Source: Actinomadura physcomitrii (lineage in GTDB: Bacteria; Actinomycetota; Actinomycetes; Streptosporangiales; Streptosporangiaceae). From it: DNA of 64,000 nt. Position numbers and translations under genes: made by a program. Position 1 is the stretch's first letter; each line of letters starts with the position of its first letter. The notes beneath the pieces are model-generated. The model was not told the DNA's origin and made no database searches. It saw nothing but the letters and a program-made list of their open reading frames with translations. The stretch lies in the NCBI RefSeq assembly GCF_008923205.2, contig NZ_WBMS02000001.1, forward strand, positions 313,600 through 377,599. Reading direction: 5' to 3'. This document shows positions 8,482-14,925 of the stretch, one piece after another.

Positions 8482-9904
8482 CAGCGCCACCTCCCCCGCC
8501 CGACGCGCCCGACGAACCCGACGGGCCGGACGCGCCGCCGGAGTCGGTGGAGCCGGTGGGATTGCTCATCCACCGCAACGTGTCCTCGCCTCGGTGCCAC
8601 TCGCGTTCAGCGGTCCGCACGGTCGCGGGACCGACCGGCTCGCCGTGCCCGCCGTCCGGTGGCGCCCATCCGTGGCTGTCGGCGTTTGCAGCCTGTCCGG
8701 TGGTTGCCGGCTGGTCGGCGTCCGATGGTGCGCCGCCCGAAGGAGCGTCCGGTTCCGAACTCGGGTCATCCGCGGCGTTGGCGTGCGCACCAGGAGAGGT
8801 CGGCTCGGCGTTCGGTGGTTGCTGTGCGGGTGGTTCGGCGCCCGAAGGCCTGTCGTTGCTCTGGTCGCCGAGTTGCTGGTCGAGGTAGGCGGCGTGCTCG
8901 CTGGCCGCGCCGCGTCCTGCGCCGCTGGAGCCGCCGGGCGCACCGAATCCGCGCAGGGCGCCGACAGCGGTCGCGCCGCCCATCAGCGCGCCGAGGATGC
9001 CGCCGCCGCTGCCGGACTCGGTGCCGCCGGTGGTCCAGGTGAAGAACTTCAGCAGCACCGGGAAGGCGATCAGGCTGATCAGCATCATCGCGAAGCCCAT
9101 CAGCACCGTCCGGAGGTTCTTTCCGTGGCCGACCAGCGTGAACGCGGTCGCGTACGCGGCGGCCGCGGCCGGCTTGTAGAAGATCAGCGCGAGCATCCAA
9201 CCCCCGACGCGGGTGAGCCACGACTTCGTCGCGGTGGTGAGCCCGCCGGCGGCGGCCAGCGGCAGGAGCCCGGCGAGGATGACCAGTGCGGCACTGCGAA
9301 ACAGCAACAGCAACGCCTGCACGATGCCGATGAACAGCGCCACTAGGGACAGAACCAGAATTAGGGCTGCCGGTGCCCCGGCCGGAATGGCGACGATCTC
9401 GGCCATCCGTTTGCCGAAGTCACCGTGCGCGGAGGCGTCCAGCACCCAGCCGCTCCACTGGTCGCCCCACTGCAGCAGCAGGTTCGGCAACACCGTCCCG
9501 ATGACCGTGACCGTCGCCAGCACCACCAGGCCCCGGCCGGCGTCGACCGCCGGGTTCGCCTTGCGCGTGAGCGCCATCTTGGCGGCGACCACCAGCAGCG
9601 CCAGCACCGCCACCGCGATGGTCAACGGCTGCACCAGCAACTGCAGATACCCGACCGCCGACTCGCCCTCCAGGTTCGGTGACGGCAGCTCCACCCACCA
9701 AGAGGCGGTGTGGGAGACCAGCCACCCCACTGCGGACTGGAACGCCTTGGCGGCCTCCTCGACGGCGTTGCTGCCGATCTCGCCGGGGATGTCGGGCATC
9801 GGCGGGCCCCAGGGGTGGTCGTCGTTGTCGACCGTCTGCACGCAGCCCGGGTCCAGCACCGACGAGCACGGATCCACCGGAATCCACGGAGTGAGCGTCA
9901 TCAT
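8471..9904 (-). CDS. VirB6/TrbL-like polytopic conjugation protein
   Basis: About 477 residues starting MMTLTPWIPVDPC at 9904, where the ATG overlaps the TGA of the upstream gene and follows a GGAGG site; a second ATG at 9901 is equally possible. Five to seven hydrophobic segments cover roughly residues 78-300, including AALILVLSLVALFIGIVQ and VILAGLLPLAAAGG. The C-terminal 160 residues are hydrophilic and rich in Gly, Ser, Pro, Asp and Gln and end in a glycine run. This layout is typical of TrbL/VirB6 proteins, which form the inner-membrane channel of type IV secretion systems. The start of the SCO6880-like gene lies inside its 3' end, which indicates coupling. Confidence 0.82.
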   Translation of the reverse strand: MMTLTPWIPVDPCSSVLDPGCVQTVDNDDHPWGPPMPDIPGEIGSNAVEEAAKAFQSAVGWLVSHTASWWVELPSPNLEGESAVGYLQLLVQPLTIAVAVLALLVVAAKMALTRKANPAVDAGRGLVVLATVTVIGTVLPNLLLQWGDQWSGWVLDASAHGDFGKRMAEIVAIPAGAPAALILVLSLVALFIGIVQALLLLFRSAALVILAGLLPLAAAGGLTTATKSWLTRVGGWMLALIFYKPAAAAAYATAFTLVGHGKNLRTVLMGFAMMLISLIAFPVLLKFFTWTTGGTESGSGGGILGALMGGATAVGALRGFGAPGGSSGAGRGAASEHAAYLDQQLGDQSNDRPSGAEPPAQQPPNAEPTSPGAHANAADDPSSEPDAPSGGAPSDADQPATTGQAANADSHGWAPPDGGHGEPVGPATVRTAEREWHRGEDTLRWMSNPTGSTDSGGASGPSGSSGASGGGGGAGGA

Positions 9905-10671
9905 GAGCCGGCACCTCCGCTGAGGAACCGGACGTAGCCGTCGGCGGATGGGATGGATGCTGCTGCCCCGCCCCAGGTTCCGCCGGGCGGGGCGATGACG
10001 CGCCAGTCGTCGTCTCGCCACTGCAGTTGGATGCGGGTGACGGCCCGCACCGTCATGTCGCTGTCGCCGGGGCCGGCGGAGACCAGGTCGAGGCTGGCGG
10101 TGTCGGGGGAGTAGCCCTGCCAGCGGAACCCTTCCAGCACCACATACGCACGGCCCAGCGCCGCACCGTCGCGCAGCTTCCCGCGGCGCTTGTCGTACAG
10201 CTGCCGCGTTGCGGCCAGCAGCGCGGAAGTATCCGGGCCGATGACCTGCTTGGTGATGGTCGGCTCGAACACCTTCGGCCCCCACTGGGCGTTGGCGCGC
10301 ACCGCGACATGCACCGCCGCCAGCAACGCCCCGCACGGAGTCCGCGCGAACCCGGACGCCAGATCACCGGCGGTGCTGCGCGGACCGTCCGCAGCGGAAT
10401 AGGGGAGGGCGACGCCGTGGTAGTCGCGCCAGACCATCCCGGCGAACGACACCGGCGGAGCGGCCACCACCCGCTCGTCCAGGGGAGGCGGAGGGGCGGA
10501 AGCCCGTGGGAGGTGCGGGGTCGGATCGGGAGCAGGGAGCGTGACATGCGTGGCGGCGCCAACAACACCGCCGCCGACGATCGCGGCGAGGACCAGGCCG
10601 CCGGTGCGTCGCGCCGATGAGCCGCCTGTGTCGGCGTTGCGGGTCCGCGTGAGGTGAGGGAGTCGGGTCAT
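9901..10671 (-). CDS. Membrane-anchored ICE conjugation protein (DUF8175-like)
   Basis: A protein of 256 residues starting MTRLPHLTRTRNADTG, with one N-terminal membrane segment (about 25-45, GLVLAAIVGGGVVGAATHV), a proline-rich linker and a secreted-side domain. That domain begins with W-x-DYHGVALPYSAADGPR and GFARTPCGALLAAVHVAVRA and ends with a WRDDDWRVIAPPGGTW segment. The pattern recalls DUF8175, an actinobacterial ICE family, and the overall shape resembles VirB8 or TcpC scaffold proteins; both comparisons are from memory. ATGA overlaps with the genes on both sides place it firmly in the conjugation operon. It is probably a structural part of the channel outside the membrane. Confidence 0.68.
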   Translation of the reverse strand: MTRLPHLTRTRNADTGGSSARRTGGLVLAAIVGGGVVGAATHVTLPAPDPTPHLPRASAPPPPLDERVVAAPPVSFAGMVWRDYHGVALPYSAADGPRSTAGDLASGFARTPCGALLAAVHVAVRANAQWGPKVFEPTITKQVIGPDTSALLAATRQLYDKRRGKLRDGAALGRAYVVLEGFRWQGYSPDTASLDLVSAGPGDSDMTVRAVTRIQLQWRDDDWRVIAPPGGTWGGAAASIPSADGYVRFLSGGAGS

Positions 10672-11012
10672 CTGAAGAACACCCCGACGATGGGGGCGGC
10701 GGTGGCGGCCAGGCTGAGACCGCCCAGGACCCAGGGGATGCCGGTGGCGCCGTCGGCGGCGAAGGTGGACCGGTTCTTGCGGCCGATGGCCATCTGCCCC
10801 GCGCAGATGAACAGCCCGGCGACGCCGCAGATCAGCACGCCCCACTTGCCCCACGACAGCAGCGTGTTCATCTTGGCGTCCAGCCCCGGCGGCGGCGCCG
10901 GCGGCGGATCGGGCACCGGCACTCCCAGCCCGTTCTGTGGCCGCAGCCGCCACGGCTCCTCCAGCAGCCGACCGGCGTGAGTCGCACAGACGATCAGCAA
11001 CGTCAGCGACAT
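10668..11012 (-). CDS. Small membrane protein of the conjugation operon (possible pilin/VirB2-like)
   Basis: A protein of 114 residues: a short hydrophobic start (MSLTLLIVCATHAG), a proline-rich loop, then two membrane segments around residues 52-73 and 88-112 (GVLICGVAGLFICAGQMAIG, WVLGGLSLAATAAPIVGVFF). Two closely spaced helices with a short charged loop (GRKNRS) are the usual shape of VirB2-type pilin subunits, and the position ahead of the VirB6-like gene fits, but no motif proves it. GGAGG lies 4 bases before the ATG. Its first bases overlap the 3' end of the ParA-like gene and its stop overlaps the next start. Confidence 0.65.
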   Translation of the reverse strand: MSLTLLIVCATHAGRLLEEPWRLRPQNGLGVPVPDPPPAPPPGLDAKMNTLLSWGKWGVLICGVAGLFICAGQMAIGRKNRSTFAADGATGIPWVLGGLSLAATAAPIVGVFFR

Positions 11013-11572
11013 CCCACCTCCCTGCGGCGCTGCCCGCGGCGCGTCGCGGCGCCGTCACCGGCGGCGTCGATCAGGCGGCGGAGCTGGTCGAGGGCGTGTC
11101 GCGCCTTACCGGGCAGGACGACCTCGGCCGGGTCCTCGACCAGGCGCAACTGGCGGACGTGCGGGATCCGGACGATGCCGCCGACGCGCGCCTCCAGCAG
11201 CGCGAACCGGGCGGTGGCCTCCCGCGACTCCGGGCCGCCGTCGCTGACGATCGCCAGCCCTGCCACCCGCTCGTCCCAGTCGCGCAGCACGCTGATCGCC
11301 GTGGTCGCTCGCGTGGCCGCCGCTGCGGTGTTACGGACCGTCAGTACGATCGGCCGTCCCTTGGCGCGCAGCGGCGCCTGGTCCAGCTCCAGCAGTGACT
11401 CGATCGAGCCCATGTCCCATGCCGCCGGCAGCAGTGCCGCGAGCGTGGACGTGCCGGCGCCGCCGTGTGCACCGGCCACCACCACATCCAGCGCCGTCGG
11501 CTCGACGCGCAGCGTCGTGCCGGGTTCTGTTGCCGGTTTCGGGCGGATTGTTCTGGTTTGGCGAAGACTCAC
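11003..11572 (-). CDS. ParA/MinD-like P-loop protein of the ICE (DUF6668-like)
   Basis: About 189 residues from a GTG at 11572 preceded by a G-rich ribosome site; the frame stays open to 11650 but that part overlaps the promoter region. The motif GAHGGAGTSTLAALL is a deviant Walker A of the SIMIBI class. It is followed by strands typical of a Rossmann-like NTPase fold (IVLTVRNT, VAGLAIVSDGG) and by IPHVRQLRLVEDP and a C-terminal basic tail. Lys is replaced by Thr in the P-loop, so nucleotide hydrolysis may be weak or absent. NCBI calls similar ICE proteins DUF6668, as far as I remember. It is the first gene of the conjugation operon and could position the secretion machine or aid element maintenance. 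Confidence 0.7.
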   Translation of the reverse strand: MSLRQTRTIRPKPATEPGTTLRVEPTALDVVVAGAHGGAGTSTLAALLPAAWDMGSIESLLELDQAPLRAKGRPIVLTVRNTAAAATRATTAISVLRDWDERVAGLAIVSDGGPESREATARFALLEARVGGIVRIPHVRQLRLVEDPAEVVLPGKARHALDQLRRLIDAAGDGAATRRGQRRREVGCR

Positions 11573-11759
11573 CCATACCCCCGAATCGTTGCTCTGGGTT
11601 GATGAGTGACTACAGTAAGTGGCAGACTTGTGGAGCGCAAGCATCACCAAACAACTTCTTCACAAGCCAACGCCGCCAACAGCGCGCTACCGCAGCACCC
11701 GAACCGCCACACTTGAGAGGCACACCCGCACCATGACCGCAACCCCAGGAGCCCCAGCG
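11573..11759. promoter_or_regulatory. Divergent promoter region between conjugation operon and HTH/cargo genes
   Basis: These 187 bases separate the first gene of the minus-strand conjugation operon from the plus-strand HTH gene. The central part (about 11595-11700) is clearly less GC-rich than the flanks, with stretches such as GATGAGTGACTACAGTAAG, as expected of promoters and regulator sites in this background. It is the only divergent spacer in the element apart from the integrase region, so it probably carries the switch between quiet and transfer states. I could not define -35 and -10 boxes with confidence. Confidence 0.45.
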
Positions 11760-12080
11760 ATGACCGACACACCCGGCCGCGACCCCGACGTGCTCACCAC
11801 CGCCGAACTCGCGACCAAACTCGGCCTGTCGCCCCAGACCGTCCGCCGGATGGCCAACGCCGGGCAGATCCCCGCGCTGAAGACCGGCAAGGACTTCCGC
11901 TACTCCTGGCAAGCCGTCCGCGAGGTGCTGCGGCAGCCCCACCACCAACCCGGGGGCTCCGCCGATGACCCAGACACGCCCGACCAGACCGAGCTGCCCA
12001 AGAAGGGAGCCGGGTACCGCGCCCAACGCCGCGCCCGTACCGGCGCCCAATACCCCACCACCGACACCGACGCCGACTGA
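11760..12080 (+). CDS. Helix-turn-helix DNA-binding protein (MerR/excisionase fold)
   Basis: A protein of 106 residues starting at the ATG at 11760, chosen because AGGAG lies 8 bases upstream; the frame is open to 11619. The motif LTTAELATKLGLSPQTVRRM followed by ANAGQIPALKTGKDFRYSW and VREVL is the complete HTH_17-type excisionase/MerR winged helix. The remaining 45 residues are hydrophilic. Standing alone at the divergent promoter of the conjugation operon, it is a good candidate for the transcriptional regulator of transfer; excision is an alternative role but another excisionase-like gene sits beside the integrase at 14090. Confidence 0.82.
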   Translation: MTDTPGRDPDVLTTAELATKLGLSPQTVRRMANAGQIPALKTGKDFRYSWQAVREVLRQPHHQPGGSADDPDTPDQTELPKKGAGYRAQRRARTGAQYPTTDTDAD

Positions 12081-12107
12081 CAACTCGGCACGGCGGCGGC
12101 CCACCCG

Positions 12108-13094
12108 GTGAAGGCCGCCGCCACCCTCAGCGCTGCCGTCCTGGCGCTCCCTCTCGGCCTCGTCCTGCTCCTGGCCGGCCACCAGGACCCGGCCATCGGC
12201 GCCGGGCCGGCGGCGGGAGCGCCCACACCGCTCGCCCGCACCGACATCCCATCCGCCTACCTGCGCTGGTACCAAGACGCCGCCCACACCTGCCCCGGCC
12301 TCGGCTGGAACATCCTCGCCGCGATCGGCAAGATCGAATCCGACCACGGCCGCTCCACCGCACCCGGCGTCCACACCGGCGAGAACAGCGCCGGTGCCGC
12401 CGGCCCCATGCAGTTCCTCGCCGGCACCTGGGCCACCTACGGCGTCGACGGCGACCACGACGGACACACCGACCGCTACAACCCCGCCGACGCCATCTAC
12501 AGCGCCGCCCACTACCTGTGCGCCAACCACGCCGGCCAAGGCGGACGCCACCTCCACCAAGCGATCTGGCAGTACAACCACGCCGACTGGTACGTCCACA
12601 AAGTCCTCACCCAAGCCGCCGCCTACGCCACCCCCACCCCCACGCTCACCGCGAGCGGACGCGGCGCCATCGCCATCCGCGCCGCCTTGCGCTGGCTCGG
12701 CACCCCCTACTCCTGGGGCGGCGGCGGACCAGCAGGCCCCACCTACGGCACCGCCCAAGGCGCCGGCACCAAAGGCTTCGACTGCTCCGGCCTCACCCAA
12801 TACGCCTGGGCCAAAGCCGGCATCCAACTCCCCCGCATCGCCGCCGCCCAATACACCACCGGCCCCCACATCCCCCGCACCCACCTACGCCCCGGCGACC
12901 TACTGTTCTTCGCCACCAACACCCACAACCCGGCGACCATCCACCACGTCGGCCTCTACTACGGCCACGGCCAAATGATCCACGCCCCCCAAACCGGCGA
13001 CGTCGTCCGCATCTCCCAATTCGAAGGCAACCCCTACCGCGAGCACCAATACATCGGCGCCACCCGCCCAGCCCCTCCCCACATCGCAGCCTAA
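12108..13094 (+). CDS. Bifunctional lytic transglycosylase / NlpC-P60 endopeptidase (VirB1-like)
   Basis: A protein of 328 residues starting at GTG. A hydrophobic signal or anchor segment (residues 7-24) is followed by a transglycosylase domain of about residues 45-170 with the catalytic glutamate E77 in IGKIESDHGRS and the GPMQFLAGTW motif. An NlpC/P60 domain of about 185-320 follows, with the catalytic cysteine C226 in FDCSGLTQYAW and histidine H280 in HHVGLYYG. The pair cuts both glycan strands and stem peptides, opening the wall for the conjugation channel. It is transcribed opposite to the channel operon, and a GGAGG site leads to the next gene 10 bases after its stop. Confidence 0.92.
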   Translation: MKAAATLSAAVLALPLGLVLLLAGHQDPAIGAGPAAGAPTPLARTDIPSAYLRWYQDAAHTCPGLGWNILAAIGKIESDHGRSTAPGVHTGENSAGAAGPMQFLAGTWATYGVDGDHDGHTDRYNPADAIYSAAHYLCANHAGQGGRHLHQAIWQYNHADWYVHKVLTQAAAYATPTPTLTASGRGAIAIRAALRWLGTPYSWGGGGPAGPTYGTAQGAGTKGFDCSGLTQYAWAKAGIQLPRIAAAQYTTGPHIPRTHLRPGDLLFFATNTHNPATIHHVGLYYGHGQMIHAPQTGDVVRISQFEGNPYREHQYIGATRPAPPHIAA

Positions 13095-13104
13095 CCGGAG
13101 GACC

Positions 13105-14046
13105 ATGCCCAACCACGCCCACGCCACCACCCACCAGAACCGCCGCGACCACCGAGACCACGACCACCCCCACGGCCGCCCCCAGCCGAACCGAACCGCC
13201 CACCACCCGGCACCATCCCAAAGCAACAAGAAACCGCCGCCATGCGGACCGATCCGGGCGTTCAGCTACGGCGGCGGCTGGCAATCCACCGCCGCCCTCG
13301 TCCTGGCCGCCCAAGGCCACATCGACTTCCGCACCTTCCTGTTCGCCAACGTCGGCGACGACTCCGAACACCCCGCCACCCTGGCCTACATCCGCGACCA
13401 CGCCGCCCCCTACGCCGCCGCACACGGCATCGACCTGCGCGAGCTACGCCGCATCCGCCGCGACGGCACCACCGAAACCCTCTACGGCCGCCTCATGCGC
13501 GAAGGATCCCGATCCATCCCCATCCCCGTCCGCATGAGCAACGGCGCACCCGGCACCCGCTCCTGCACCGCCGACTTCAAAATCCGCGTCATCGGCCGCT
13601 GGCTCAAAGCCCACGGCGCCAGCCCCGAAAACCCCGCCACCATCGCCATCGGCATCAGCCTCGACGAGATCCACCGCGCGAACACCCGCCGCCACGAACC
13701 CTACGAACGCATCGCCTACCCACTGCTGGACCTGCGGATCCGCCGCACCGACTGCCCCCGCATCATCCGCTCCGCCGGCCTGCCCGTCCCACCCAAATCC
13801 TCCTGCTGGTTCTGCCCCTTCCACCGCCTGTCCACCTGGCAGAACATGCGACGCGACCAACCCGGCCTGTTCACCAAGGCCTGTCACCTGGAAGCCACCA
13901 TCAACAAACGCCGGCACGCCCTCGGCAAGGACCCCGTCTACCTCACCCGCTACAACGCACCCCTCGTCGACGTCACCCCGGAAGCCGACACACTCCCCTT
14001 CGAACAGGACGACGGCACCTGCGACACCGGCTGGTGCTTCACCTAA
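13105..14046 (+). CDS. PP-loop ATPase of the phosphoadenosine-phosphosulfate reductase family (ICE cargo)
   Basis: A protein of 313 residues starting at the ATG behind GGAGG. Residues 1-46 are rich in His, Arg and Pro and look disordered. A PP-loop SYGGGWQST (54-62) marks an N-type ATP pyrophosphatase. Cysteines at 154 (SCTADFK), 234 and 237 (SCWFCPFH) could bind a metal or iron-sulfur cluster, and the tail ends in CDTGWCF. It resembles actinophage and ICE proteins labelled PAPS reductase; classical CysH has a different loop and cysteine set, so true sulfate assimilation is unlikely. Related folds serve tRNA thiolation and DNA phosphorothioation (DndC). No partner dnd genes are visible. The substrate is unknown; cargo with a modification or defence role is my inference. 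Confidence 0.82.
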   Translation: MPNHAHATTHQNRRDHRDHDHPHGRPQPNRTAHHPAPSQSNKKPPPCGPIRAFSYGGGWQSTAALVLAAQGHIDFRTFLFANVGDDSEHPATLAYIRDHAAPYAAAHGIDLRELRRIRRDGTTETLYGRLMREGSRSIPIPVRMSNGAPGTRSCTADFKIRVIGRWLKAHGASPENPATIAIGISLDEIHRANTRRHEPYERIAYPLLDLRIRRTDCPRIIRSAGLPVPPKSSCWFCPFHRLSTWQNMRRDQPGLFTKACHLEATINKRRHALGKDPVYLTRYNAPLVDVTPEADTLPFEQDDGTCDTGWCFT

Positions 14047-14089
14047 CCAATCCGCAACCAGCACGACCCCGACAACACGGAGGCCCTCC

Positions 14090-14290
14090 ATGCAGACCAT
14101 GAAGTACGCCGACCTGGCCGACCTGCCCACCGTCGTCGACATCACCACCGCCGCCCGCGCCCTCGGCCTCTCCCGCACCTACGCCTACCACCTCGCCAAA
14201 CACGACCGGTTCCCCTGCAAGGTCATCCGCATCGGCACCTCCTACCGGGTTCCCGCTGCCGCACTCCGCGCTTTACTCGACGCCGAGTAA
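14090..14290 (+). CDS. Excisionase-like HTH protein
   Basis: A protein of 66 residues. After a short lead the motif VVDITTAARALGLSRTYAYHLAKHDRFPCKVIRIGTSYRVP is a complete MerR/HTH_17 winged helix of the Xis type, with a C-terminal helix ALRALL. A GGAGG site lies 7 bases before the ATG at 14090; a second ATG at 14099 is possible. The gene lies just ahead of the CRISPR array and the convergent integrase gene, the usual place for xis. It would bend DNA at the attachment site and push recombination towards excision. Confidence 0.85.
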   Translation: MQTMKYADLADLPTVVDITTAARALGLSRTYAYHLAKHDRFPCKVIRIGTSYRVPAAALRALLDAE

Positions 14291-14363
14291 CCGCAATCAC
14301 AATCCATCCGTGTGACGAAGACTGTTCCGCCCCACACGAAGCGGACAGCCCTGACCGAGCCCT

Positions 14364-14878
14364 GAGACCACTTTTGCGTGCGCGGGGAGCACTCGAGCCG
14401 GCCCCACAGGGCGGCCTCGCTGGCGGGACCACCCCCGCGTGCGCGGGGAGCACTCACCGTGGGCGCTCGCGCGGCCCGTGCCGACGGGACCACCCCCGCG
14501 CGTGGGGAGCACTCGGCGTACGTGTACGACAACTCCGCCAACGGGGGACCACCCCCGCGCGGGGATGGTCCCGCACCTGCGACGAGTCCATCGAGTTCTG
14601 GAGGCTGCTCCCCGCGCACGCGGGGATGGTCCCAAGGGCCAGCACCTGTACGTCGAGGTCGAGCCCTGCTCCCCGCGCACGCGGGGATGGTCCCCAGGGG
14701 CAGCCCGGACGGCTGGAGTGAGTCCCACTGCTCCCTGCGACCGCGGGGATGGTCCCAACGTCTACACCAACGAGCACGTGCGGAACCTGTGCTCCCCGCG
14801 CATGCGGGGATGGCCCCAGACCGGCCAGGTGCCCGGAGGTGAGGGCGAGCTGCTCGCTGCGCTTACGGGAATGCCGTG
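14364..14878. CRISPR. Orphan type I-E-like CRISPR array: two divergent half-arrays fused at a hybrid repeat
   Basis: Nine repeat units with a 61-base period hold eight spacers of 32 bases (one of 33). Units at 14364, 14425 and 14486 read in minus orientation; units at 14605, 14666, 14728, 14789 and 14850 read in plus orientation. Each 29-base repeat has hairpin arms CCCCGCG and CGCGGGG and ends TGGTCCC in its own direction, as in actinobacterial type I-E repeats. The unit at 14545-14572 joins the 3' halves of both orientations into one palindrome. The outermost units are degenerate, as trailer ends usually are, so both leader sides face the centre, where no leader remains. The unit at 14486 lacks two bases of the hairpin centre. 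No cas genes are in the window, so any function needs Cas proteins encoded elsewhere. Confidence 0.93.
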
Positions 14879-14925
14879 GATCGCCCGGGGTGCCATGTAG
14901 GAGTCACGGCACCCCGGCGGCCCCA

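Noticed and set aside
6604..9042. Plus-strand open frame of more than 800 codons opposite the VirB4/SCO6880-like genes
   Set aside because: It is an antisense shadow of high-GC coding sequence with no recognisable domain, and the minus strand carries the Walker motifs.
13105..14046. DNA phosphorothioation system (Dnd) based on the PP-loop enzyme
   Set aside because: No DndA, DndB, DndD, DndE or Ssp partner is present in the window, and the loop and cysteine pattern are not diagnostic of DndC.
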